A DNA stretch of 43,411 nucleotides from Bacteroidota bacterium (lineage in GTDB: Bacteria > Bacteroidota > Bacteroidia > Chitinophagales > Chitinophagaceae): contig JAUZOA010000041.1 in the NCBI GenBank assembly GCA_030706685.1, positions 1 to 43,411 of the forward strand, read 5' to 3'. The position numbers and the translations under genes are program-made. The notes under the pieces were generated by a model. The model worked only from the letters and a program-made list of their open reading frames with translations. It did no database searches and was not told where the DNA came from. The stretch's first letter is position 1. Each line of letters starts with the position of its first letter. This document shows, piece by piece, positions 33,108-40,567 of this stretch.

Positions 33108-34952
33108 TCAAAGCATTCCTTTGATCACTTCTACTAATTCAGTCTTGGTGATCGGCACTCCCATGATCTTGTTATACCCTTTTGCATCCACAAAGTAAAC
33201 GTCGCGAATGATCTTTATTAATTGCCCGTTATTGATCTCCGGTATCAGCACTTTCTCATAGTTCTTAATGATATCACCCAGGTTTTTCGGGAAAGGACGA
33301 ACATAGCGAAGATGTGCATGAGCTACGGAATGTCCTTTTTTTATCAGCTCCGCCACGGCGGATTTGATAGCGCCATAGGTAGAGCCCCATCCAAGTACCA
33401 GTATCTTTCCCTTCTCAGGGCCATTATCAATCTTTTGCTCCGGGATATAGTTAGCTATCTTATCTACCTTTTCCTGCCTGATCTTTACCATCAGTTGGTG
33501 ATTCTCGGGCTCGTAACTGACATTACCGGTAATATTTTGTTTTTCCAGCCCCCCGATACGATGCTCTAATCCCGGCGTACCCGGCAATGCCCAGGGACGA
33601 ACTAACTTTTCATCACGCAAATAGGGTTGAAATTTTTCTTCTCCTTCTCCAAGACCTGTTTTGAATTTTACCGGTATCGGCGCCAGCTCATTCTTTTGGG
33701 GAAACTTCCAGGGCTCAGCTCCATTGGCAATATATCCATCGCTTAAAAATATTACAGGCGTCATATGCTGCACAGCAATTCGAACAGCTTCGTATACCGC
33801 GTCAAAACAATCGGCAGGAGTAGACGCGGAAATAACCGGCATCGGGCATTCCCCGTTCCTTCCATAATAGGCCTGGAGCAAATCGCTTTGTTCAGTTTTG
33901 GTTGGCAAACCCGTAGAAGGGCCTCCCCGTTGAATGTCTACAATTATTAATGGAATTTCGAGCATTACCGCTAATCCCATTGCTTCGGCTTTCAAAGCCA
34001 TTCCGGGGCCTGAAGTGGTAGTCACTCCTAATGATCCGCCATAAGCCGCGCCTATAGCAGACGTGATAGCGGCTATTTCATCTTCGGCCTGGAAAGTCTT
34101 TACACCAAAATTCTTATGCCTGGCGAGTTCATGCAATATATCTGATGCAGGAGTGATCGGGTAAGATCCCAGGTACAGCGGTAACCCGCTTTTTTGCGAG
34201 GCGGCAATCAGCCCATATGATACAGCCTGGTTGCCCATGACAGAGCGATAAACCCCCTGGGGCATTTTAGCCTTCTCTACTTTATAGATCGTCGAAAAAG
34301 TTTCGGTAGTATCCCCGAAATTGTAACCCGCCTGCAGCGCTTTCACATTGCTCTCGAATATTTCAGGTTTTTTTCCAAACTTATCTTTCAGGAAATTGAT
34401 AGTGCTCTGCATGTCGCGGCTATACATCCAGTAAATAAAGCCCAGTACAAACATATTCTTGGCCCTGTCCTTTTCCTTCATCCCCATCGAGAATTCCTTT
34501 AACGCCTCTCTTGTCATTTTCGTGATATCTATCTTTATCACTTCATAGTTATCCAGGCTTCCGTTTTCCAACGGGTTTTCTCCTTCCGGGTAGTTGGCCA
34601 GCCGCAGGTTCTTTGAATCAAAGCCATCGGTATTGGCAATGATCTTTCCTCCTTTCTTAAGAGCAGTAAGGTTTGTTTTCAGGGCAGCGGCATTCATAGC
34701 CACTAATACATCACTGGCATCGCCGGGCGTGTATACCCTGTCGGATGAAAACCTTAGCTGGAAACCGCTGACACCGGGCAATGTGCCCTGCGGGGCCCTG
34801 ATCTCTGCCGGGAAATCCGGGAAAGTAGACAGGTCAATGCCCATTAAAGCCGTATTGTTGCTGAACTGGGTGCCGGTCAATTGCATACCATCGCCACTAT
34901 CCCCGGCAAATTTGATGACGACATCACTAAGTACTTGCTGTTTGCGAACCAT
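33108..34952 (-). CDS. korA: 2-oxoacid:acceptor oxidoreductase alpha subunit (fused gamma-alpha)
   Basis: The KorA-type subunit of 2-oxoglutarate (or other 2-oxoacid):ferredoxin oxidoreductase, which makes acyl-CoA and reduced ferredoxin. A 614-residue protein with an N-terminal gamma-like domain (about 1-190: VIKFAGDSGDGMQLTG) fused to the alpha domain (about 215-614: LGSYPITPASDILHELA, TTSGPGMALKAE, SDGYIANGAEPW). This matches KorA of Bacteroidetes. The TPP-binding beta subunit KorB normally lies next to it but is missing here; the downstream neighbour is the convergent LytTR gene. Either korB is elsewhere or it lies beyond an unknown rearrangement. Confidence 0.92.
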   Translation of the reverse strand: MVRKQQVLSDVVIKFAGDSGDGMQLTGTQFSNNTALMGIDLSTFPDFPAEIRAPQGTLPGVSGFQLRFSSDRVYTPGDASDVLVAMNAAALKTNLTALKKGGKIIANTDGFDSKNLRLANYPEGENPLENGSLDNYEVIKIDITKMTREALKEFSMGMKEKDRAKNMFVLGFIYWMYSRDMQSTINFLKDKFGKKPEIFESNVKALQAGYNFGDTTETFSTIYKVEKAKMPQGVYRSVMGNQAVSYGLIAASQKSGLPLYLGSYPITPASDILHELARHKNFGVKTFQAEDEIAAITSAIGAAYGGSLGVTTTSGPGMALKAEAMGLAVMLEIPLIIVDIQRGGPSTGLPTKTEQSDLLQAYYGRNGECPMPVISASTPADCFDAVYEAVRIAVQHMTPVIFLSDGYIANGAEPWKFPQKNELAPIPVKFKTGLGEGEEKFQPYLRDEKLVRPWALPGTPGLEHRIGGLEKQNITGNVSYEPENHQLMVKIRQEKVDKIANYIPEQKIDNGPEKGKILVLGWGSTYGAIKSAVAELIKKGHSVAHAHLRYVRPFPKNLGDIIKNYEKVLIPEINNGQLIKIIRDVYFVDAKGYNKIMGVPITKTELVEVIKGML

Positions 34953-34991
34953 CTTGTTAAAATTGTCCGGCGAATTTACGACAGTTTTTTG

Positions 34992-35104
34992 GTGAATGGT
35001 CAGTTGTGAGTAGTGAATGATCTAAAGACAGGAATTTTCGTTGCTATTGGCTACTTGCTATTCGCTACTCGCTACTCACAACTGACCACTCACCCACCAT
35101 TCAC
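34992..35104. repeat. Heptad arrays forming an inverted repeat
   Basis: 34992-35019 is four 7-mers (GTGAATG, GTCAGTT and so on), and 35042-35104 is nine (TGCTATT, GGCTACT and so on). A 17-base stretch of the first (34997-35013) is the exact reverse complement of 35072-35088, so the RNA would form a strong hairpin. It lies between the korA start and the deacetylase start, outside both genes. Confidence 0.75.
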
Positions 35105-35192
35105 TCTTTCACCATTTTTTAACCCGCGAAATTTGCAAACGGCCTTCCCTTATACTTAATTTCATTATCGAATCAAATCCCCCAATCAAATT

Positions 35193-36095
35193 ATGGACAC
35201 TCACTCTTCTGCCGACGAAGGCGACCCCTCCGCCAGGTTCATTTATTATTCCGTAACGCTTAGTTCTATTTGTTTCCTGTTTTTTACCTGCAGCGAACCC
35301 ACTCATAAAGTGAAAGAAAGCAAATCGTTTATTGGTAAAAACATTGTCAAGCCTGCCAGGAAACCACTGCTTGCCGCCAAAAAAACAGCCAAAAAGAAAA
35401 AGAAGATCTACCTCACTTTTGATGATGGGCCCAACAGGGGCACTAAGAATGTGCTGGATATTGCAGAGCAGGAAGATATTCCTGTCACCTTCTTTATTGT
35501 TGGCGAACATGTATTTGCCAGCATTGGTCAAACCCGGACATGGGATAGCCTGAAAATGGCGAAGAATATCGAGCTGTGTAATCATAGCTATACACATGCT
35601 CATAACCGGTATAATAAATTTTATAACGACCCTGAAAATGTAGTAAAGGATGTAGAACGAACCAGGGAATCTTTGTTACCCGACAATAACATTGTAAGGG
35701 CCCCCGGCCGCAGTTGCTGGCGCGTCGACAGCCTGCATTTCACAGATATCAAAAAAAGTAAGAAAGCAATTGATTCATTGCAGCAAGCCGGGTTTATTGT
35801 ATTTGGATGGGACCTGGAATGGGAATATAATCCCAAAACTTTAGCGTTGAAAAATAGCGCCGATGACTTGCTTAGCGAGATCGACAGTATGTTCAGCAAA
35901 GGAAAAACCAAAGTCAAAGACAACCTCGTAGTACTCGCCCATGACCAGGTATATCAAAAAAGCGGCGACTCCATGCAGCTAAGAGAGTTTATTCAAAAAC
36001 TGAAGAAAAAAGAAGACTATGAATTAGCGCTGGTGAACGACTTTCCCGGTATAACCAAAGAGACGATTGATTCTATAAAGGCAGCACCCCGGTAA
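35193..36095 (+). CDS. Polysaccharide deacetylase (NodB/CE4) lipoprotein
   Basis: A 300-residue carbohydrate esterase family 4 protein that removes acetyl groups from chitin, peptidoglycan or another glycan. Motifs: TFDDGP at 75-80 (catalytic D77, metal D78), H131 and H135 in NHSYTHAH (the zinc pair), RAPGRSCWR at 169-177, and H250 in LAHDQ near the end. The N-terminus has a hydrophobic segment (about 19-31) ending in FFTC, a poor lipobox, so it may be a lipoprotein or a signal-anchor protein; the Lys-rich linker (about 58-71) fits an envelope position. Substrate unknown. It is transcribed away from korA. Confidence 0.88.
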   Translation: MDTHSSADEGDPSARFIYYSVTLSSICFLFFTCSEPTHKVKESKSFIGKNIVKPARKPLLAAKKTAKKKKKIYLTFDDGPNRGTKNVLDIAEQEDIPVTFFIVGEHVFASIGQTRTWDSLKMAKNIELCNHSYTHAHNRYNKFYNDPENVVKDVERTRESLLPDNNIVRAPGRSCWRVDSLHFTDIKKSKKAIDSLQQAGFIVFGWDLEWEYNPKTLALKNSADDLLSEIDSMFSKGKTKVKDNLVVLAHDQVYQKSGDSMQLREFIQKLKKKEDYELALVNDFPGITKETIDSIKAAPR

Positions 36096-36155
36096 CAGTG
36101 ACAGATAAGCGGTGGCCGTAAAGCGGAGAATGGTTCATATAAGAAATATCCTTAA

Positions 36156-36183
36156 TTGACCGTTGACCTTTCCCTGTTGCCAT
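36156..36183. repeat. Heptad array after the deacetylase gene
   Basis: Four consecutive 7-mers, TTGACCG then TTGACCT, then two more diverged ones, about 60 bases after the stop codon. No inverted partner seen. Confidence 0.4.
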
Positions 36184-36237
36184 TCATTAAATAAATGTTG
36201 CCCGGGTAAGTTTTTTAGACTTGCTTTATCAGGTAGT

Positions 36238-36644
36238 GGTTTCTCGCAGCGGGCTGGCGACGCAGCGAACATTACTCCGTTGATCGTCGCGTGAAATATA
36301 TTTTCAAACTGGTAGATTACTGACCTTTGGGGGTAACAGTTTGGTTTCTCGTAGCGTTCGCAGCGGTAAGGCGACGCAGCGAGCGCCGCGTGAAATATAT
36401 TTTCAAACTGGTAGATTACTGACCTTTGGGGGTAACAGTTTGGTTTCTCGCAGCGTTCGCAGCGGTAAGGCGACGCAGCGAGCGTTGCCCCGCTGCGAGC
36501 GCCGCGTGAAATATATTTCAAACTGGTACATTATCTTTTATTACCAATAACCAGGTAGTGGTTTCTCGCAGCGTTCGCGGCGGCCTGGCGACGCAGCAAA
36601 CATTACTCCGTTGATTGTCGCGTGAAATATATTTTCAAACTGGT
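36238..36644. repeat. Four-copy ~70-86-bp repeat with conserved spacers
   Basis: Copies at 36238-36313, 36343-36412, 36442-36527 and 36560-36644 each begin GGTTTCTCG, contain GGCGACGCAGC and end TTCAAACTGGT. Between copies 1-2 and 2-3 lies one identical 29-base spacer, so copies 2 and 3 repeat with a 99-bp step. Copies 1 and 4 share a variant centre (CATTACTCCGTTGAT). GCAGCG/CGCTGC elements inside give hairpins. An interspersed, REP-like element array is the best reading. Confidence 0.8.
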
Positions 36645-36664
36645 GCATTATCCTTTATTACTAA

Positions 36665-36672
36665 TAACTTTG
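36665..36672 (+). promoter_or_regulatory. TAACTTTG -7 box for the first M16 gene
   Basis: Matches TAnnTTTG and lies 21 bases before the ATG at 36694. It supports that start over the in-frame ATG at 36622, which lies inside the repeat. Confidence 0.5.
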
Positions 36673-36693
36673 AAATCGTTAAAACCAAAAACT

Positions 36694-39543
36694 ATGACGA
36701 TTAATAAAAAAATTATTTTAAGCCTGGTAGCAGGCTTTTTTTGTATTATCTCATTCGGTCAATATAAAATGACCGATGCAGTGCCGGCAGACCCGGATAT
36801 AAAAATAGGAAAGCTTTCTAACGGGCTTACCTATTATATCCGGAAAAACCTGAAGCCGGAAAAGAAAGTAGAGTTGCGCCTGGCAGTGAATGCCGGGTCA
36901 GTGCTTGAGAGTGACAACCAGCGTGGCCTTGCTCATTTTATGGAACATATGGGCTTCAATGGGTCTACCCATTTTCCCAAAAATGAACTGGTTGATTTTT
37001 TACAAAAATCAGGAGTAAAATTCGGCGCCGACCTGAATGCCTATACCAGTTTTGATGAAACCGTATATATTCTTCCCATTCCTACCGATGATCCGAAGAT
37101 GTTTGACAAAGGATTGACCGTGCTGGAAGACTGGGGCTTCAATAATTTATTTGATAAAACGGAAATAGAAAAAGAAAGAGGCGTTGTACTGGAAGAGTCC
37201 CGCCTGAGCAAAGGCTCTTTTGAAAGAATGAGCCGCCAGTATTTTCCAAAACTGTTCAATGGCTCAAAATATGCCGTCCGTTTACCGATTGGCAAAGACT
37301 CAATCATAAAAACATTCAAACCTGAAGCGCTTAAAAGTTTTTATAAAACATGGTACCGCCCCAATGAAATGGCCGTAATGGTAGTAGGTGATATTGACCC
37401 CGCTGAAGCTGAAAAATTAATCATTGCTCATTTTGGAAAATTTACCAACCCGGCCAATGCTCCTTCACGACCCGCTATCATTCCCATCAAGCCAAGAGTA
37501 AAACCGGAAGCGATGGTGGTAACAGATGATGAAGCTACCAACACATTTGTGCAGGTGTACAATTTTGTTAAGCCCGCTGAAAAAATAAAGACCTGGGGCG
37601 ATTATCGCAAGAGCATTATTGAAAGCCTGGTAAGCTCATTGATCAACCAGCGCTTATCCGAACTGACACAAAAAGAAAATCCTCCCTTCCTGTTTGCCAG
37701 CACAGGCTTCAACCAGTTTATAAGAGGTTACCAGTCCTTTAATTCATTTGCTGTATTAAGCAAGGGTACAGTGGAGGATGCGATTAACGCATTGATTGAA
37801 GAAACAAATCGCGCCCGGCAATTTGGTTTCTTACAAAGCGAACTGGACCGCGCCAAAGCCAGCCTGATGAATGGAACGGAGAAGGCTTACCATGAAAAAG
37901 ATAAATCTGAATCGGCCCAGCTCATTTCGCAATGTATCAACAATTTTTTGAACGGCGCACCGTTGCCGGGCATCACCAATCGTTATAATTTCATTAAAGA
38001 CAACCTGCAAGGGATAACCCTCCGGGAAATAAATGATGTGGCGAAAAACATGCCTTCAACCGCCAATGCATTTACTTTATTGCAGGCGCCTGCCGCTATG
38101 AAAGATAAATTACCGGACAACACGGCTTTGTTGCAAGCGGTAGTAGCTGCCAATAAAATACCCATAAAAGCCTACGAAGAAAAAGCAGTGGCGGCGGTAT
38201 TACTGGATAAGGAACCCGTTGCCGGTAAAGTAACTGCTGAAACAACCAATGAAAAATTAGGTACAACAGATTTTACACTCAGCAATGGTGTTACCATAAG
38301 CATCAAACCCACTCAATTAAAGAATGATGAGATCCAGATGGATGCATGGCGCTGGGGCGGCTTTCACAAGTATACATTGGCCGATAAAGAAAATGCAGAA
38401 AATGCCGCAACGATTATACAGGAGATGGGAGTCAAAGACATGTCGCCTACCGATCTGCGGAAATTCATGGCCGGCAAATCGGTGAGTGTACAGCCTTATC
38501 TTAATGAAAATGAAGACGGCATCGAGGGAAGCAGCAGTATAAAAGATTTTGAAACCTTTTTACAGTTAGTCCACCTGTATTGTACACAACCCCGGAAAGA
38601 CGAAGTTTTATTTCGCTCTTTTATCAGCAAACAAAAAGGGGCCCTGGAATTTCTTAGCAAAGACCCGCGCACTTCTTATCAGGATACATTGAATAAGATT
38701 GTTTACAACAACAATCCCTGGATGAGAGTAATTCCCAAACCTGAAGATTTTGACAGGATAAATCTCGACAGGAGCTTCGCTATTTACAAGGAGATATTCG
38801 GCAATGTTTACGGTCTTCATTTCACGTTTGTGGGTAATATAGATCCTGCACAGGCAAAGCCATTGATGGAAAAATATCTCGGATCATTGCCGGCCGCGCC
38901 CAAACAAAATACCTATACGGATATTGGCGCGCGATTGATAAAAGGTTCCACGGATATAGTTATCAAAAGAGGAAAAGAAACACAGGCCATGATCAATCTC
39001 CTGTTTGAGGGAGAAACGGAATATAACCGGGATAACCGCCTGCAACTGGCGGCCCTCCTCGAAGTATTGAACATTAAGATCATTGAAAAACTGCGGGAAG
39101 ATATGAGCGGTATGTATGGTGGTGGTATGAGTGGCTCAGTAATAAAAATTCCCTACGAGCATTATGAGATACGGGCTACCATTCCCTGCGGTCCTGAAAA
39201 TGTAGATAAGCTTACCGCAGCCTTGCTGGATATCATTAAAAACGCGCAGGAAAAAGGAATCGCCCAGGCCGACCTGGATAAAGTAAAAGAAACCTGGAGG
39301 AAACAATACCATGTGGGCCTGCAACGCAATGATTATTGGCTGGATAATCTTTCAAACTCCTTTATCAACCAGGACAACCCGGAAAACATATTAGATTATG
39401 AACAGAAAATAAACTCCATCACGGTTGATGACCTGCAAAATATTGCGAAGAAATATCTTACCCTGAATAATATGGTAAAATCCGTGCTATACCCGGAAAG
39501 CTCTAATGTAAAAGAAGAAGTAAAAACGACGAAAGGATTTTAG
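36694..39543 (+). CDS. M16-family zinc metalloprotease (periplasmic)
   Basis: A 949-residue double-domain M16 peptidase (PqqL/pitrilysin-like). The start at 36694 yields a clean signal peptide (MTINKKIILSLVAGFFCIISFGQ). A longer start at 36622 would put 24 residues of repeat translation before it. The active half has the inverted zinc motif H81-x-x-E84-H85 (HFMEH) and E161 at 76 residues, in ERGVVLEE. The second half (about 520-949) is the inactive partner domain. It probably degrades peptides in the periplasm. A strong 28-bp hairpin follows. The second M16 gene is separate in sequence, so this is not a recent duplicate. Confidence 0.93.
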   Translation: MTINKKIILSLVAGFFCIISFGQYKMTDAVPADPDIKIGKLSNGLTYYIRKNLKPEKKVELRLAVNAGSVLESDNQRGLAHFMEHMGFNGSTHFPKNELVDFLQKSGVKFGADLNAYTSFDETVYILPIPTDDPKMFDKGLTVLEDWGFNNLFDKTEIEKERGVVLEESRLSKGSFERMSRQYFPKLFNGSKYAVRLPIGKDSIIKTFKPEALKSFYKTWYRPNEMAVMVVGDIDPAEAEKLIIAHFGKFTNPANAPSRPAIIPIKPRVKPEAMVVTDDEATNTFVQVYNFVKPAEKIKTWGDYRKSIIESLVSSLINQRLSELTQKENPPFLFASTGFNQFIRGYQSFNSFAVLSKGTVEDAINALIEETNRARQFGFLQSELDRAKASLMNGTEKAYHEKDKSESAQLISQCINNFLNGAPLPGITNRYNFIKDNLQGITLREINDVAKNMPSTANAFTLLQAPAAMKDKLPDNTALLQAVVAANKIPIKAYEEKAVAAVLLDKEPVAGKVTAETTNEKLGTTDFTLSNGVTISIKPTQLKNDEIQMDAWRWGGFHKYTLADKENAENAATIIQEMGVKDMSPTDLRKFMAGKSVSVQPYLNENEDGIEGSSSIKDFETFLQLVHLYCTQPRKDEVLFRSFISKQKGALEFLSKDPRTSYQDTLNKIVYNNNPWMRVIPKPEDFDRINLDRSFAIYKEIFGNVYGLHFTFVGNIDPAQAKPLMEKYLGSLPAAPKQNTYTDIGARLIKGSTDIVIKRGKETQAMINLLFEGETEYNRDNRLQLAALLEVLNIKIIEKLREDMSGMYGGGMSGSVIKIPYEHYEIRATIPCGPENVDKLTAALLDIIKNAQEKGIAQADLDKVKETWRKQYHVGLQRNDYWLDNLSNSFINQDNPENILDYEQKINSITVDDLQNIAKKYLTLNNMVKSVLYPESSNVKEEVKTTKGF

Positions 39544-39544
39544 C

Positions 39545-39636
39545 AAGTACGAGGTAAGAAGTACGAAGTACGCATCCTGTATAATTAAAGTTCCTTTATT
39601 ACAACGCACGTACTTCGTACTTCTTACCTCGTACTT
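39545..39636. terminator. Perfect 28-bp inverted repeat between convergent genes
   Basis: 39545-39572 and 39609-39636 are exact reverse complements (28 of 28) around a 36-nt loop. Each arm is four 7-mers (AAGTACG, AGGTAAG, and AAGTACG twice). It occupies almost the whole gap between the stops of the M16 and AIM24 genes, so it should work as a terminator or mRNA end in both directions. Confidence 0.7.
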
Positions 39637-39640
39637 ATAT

Positions 39641-40444
39641 TTATTCTCTCCCATCAAACAAATTTCCCAATCCCCCCAATATGCTTCCTTCTTCTTTGCG
39701 GTGCCAGGTACCGTATTCCACCATCCTTGCGGCAAGACGGCTGATGGGTAACGACTGAATCCATATTTTACCCGGCCCCTGGAGTTTGGCAAAAAATAAT
39801 CCTTCACCACCAAACATAAAATTCTTGATGCCTCTTACAAATTCGATATCGAATTGAACCGTGGGTGTATAAGCCACCAGGCAACCCGTATCCACTTTCA
39901 ATATCTCACCGGCCTGCAATTCCTTTTCTATAATGTAACCGCCGGCATGCATAAAGGCAAAACCGTCTCCTTCTATTTTTTCCATAATGAACCCTTCGCC
40001 GCCAAAAATACCTACGCCTAATTTCCTTTGAAAATATATACCTACGCTTACGCCTTTTGCCGCGCAGAGAAAAGCATCTTTTTGCGCAATGATGGTGCCG
40101 CCTAATTGCTGCAGATCCATCGGGACGATTTTACCGGTATAGGGGGCCGCGAAACTTACCCTCTTTTTGCCCTGTCCTGCATTGGTAAAAGCGGTCATAA
40201 ATAAACTTTCACCAACCAGCACTCTTTTACCCGCCGACATTAATTTCCCTAAGAACCCGGTTGACTGTTGTGCCGAGCCATCCCCAAAGATGGTCTCCAT
40301 CTGGATACCATCTTCCATCATCATCATGGCCCCGCTTTCCGCGACAGCCGTCTCACCCGGATCGAGTTCAACTTCCACAAACTGAAGCTCTTCGCCATAA
40401 ATCTTATAATCTATTTCGTGATTGGTTCTTGTATTGGCGCCCAT
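39641..40444 (-). CDS. AIM24-family (TIGR00266) protein
   Basis: A 267-residue protein of the family known as TIGR00266 in bacteria and AIM24 in mitochondria. It is glycine-rich with a repeated beta-fold. Signs are VEVELDPGETAVAESGAMMMM (about 23-43), FFAKLQGPGKIWIQSLP near 220-236, and the glycine-rich GEGLFF stretches. Function in bacteria is not known; it has no signal peptide and is likely cytoplasmic. It lies between two M16 protease genes, convergent with the first and divergent from the second. Confidence 0.88.
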   Translation of the reverse strand: MGANTRTNHEIDYKIYGEELQFVEVELDPGETAVAESGAMMMMEDGIQMETIFGDGSAQQSTGFLGKLMSAGKRVLVGESLFMTAFTNAGQGKKRVSFAAPYTGKIVPMDLQQLGGTIIAQKDAFLCAAKGVSVGIYFQRKLGVGIFGGEGFIMEKIEGDGFAFMHAGGYIIEKELQAGEILKVDTGCLVAYTPTVQFDIEFVRGIKNFMFGGEGLFFAKLQGPGKIWIQSLPISRLAARMVEYGTWHRKEEGSILGGLGNLFDGRE

Positions 40445-40567
40445 AGTTCAAAAAATTTCCTCAAAGGTAGAAAAGTCTCTGGTTGTTAAAGCGTCTAATC
40501 GGTGAACGGCGTTTTTTTTATGCCGGGTTTCTCTATTTTCACATACTGCTATAATAAAACCAAAATC

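Larger units (their letters stand above)
36096..36693. other. 598-bp gap holding a heptad array and four ~100-bp repeats
   Basis: After a heptad array at 36156-36183, four copies of a long repeat run from 36238 to 36644, followed by the promoter box of the M16 gene. Minus-strand open frames in this gap are translations of the repeats (the 99-bp step is divisible by three) and are not genes. Confidence 0.65.

Noticed and set aside
36135-36521. A 128-residue minus-strand reading frame with repeated peptide units
   Set aside because: Its repeated segments are direct translations of the ~100-bp DNA repeats (99-bp step is divisible by three). It has no signal or motif and no promoter context.
36238-36644. 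Possible CRISPR array
   Set aside because: Units are 70-86 bp and vary; spacers are 29-32 bases but two are identical, and no cas gene is near.
36622-36693. Upstream in-frame ATG as the start of the first M16 protease
   Set aside because: It would put 24 residues derived from the repeat before a perfect signal peptide and would lie upstream of the TAACTTTG box.
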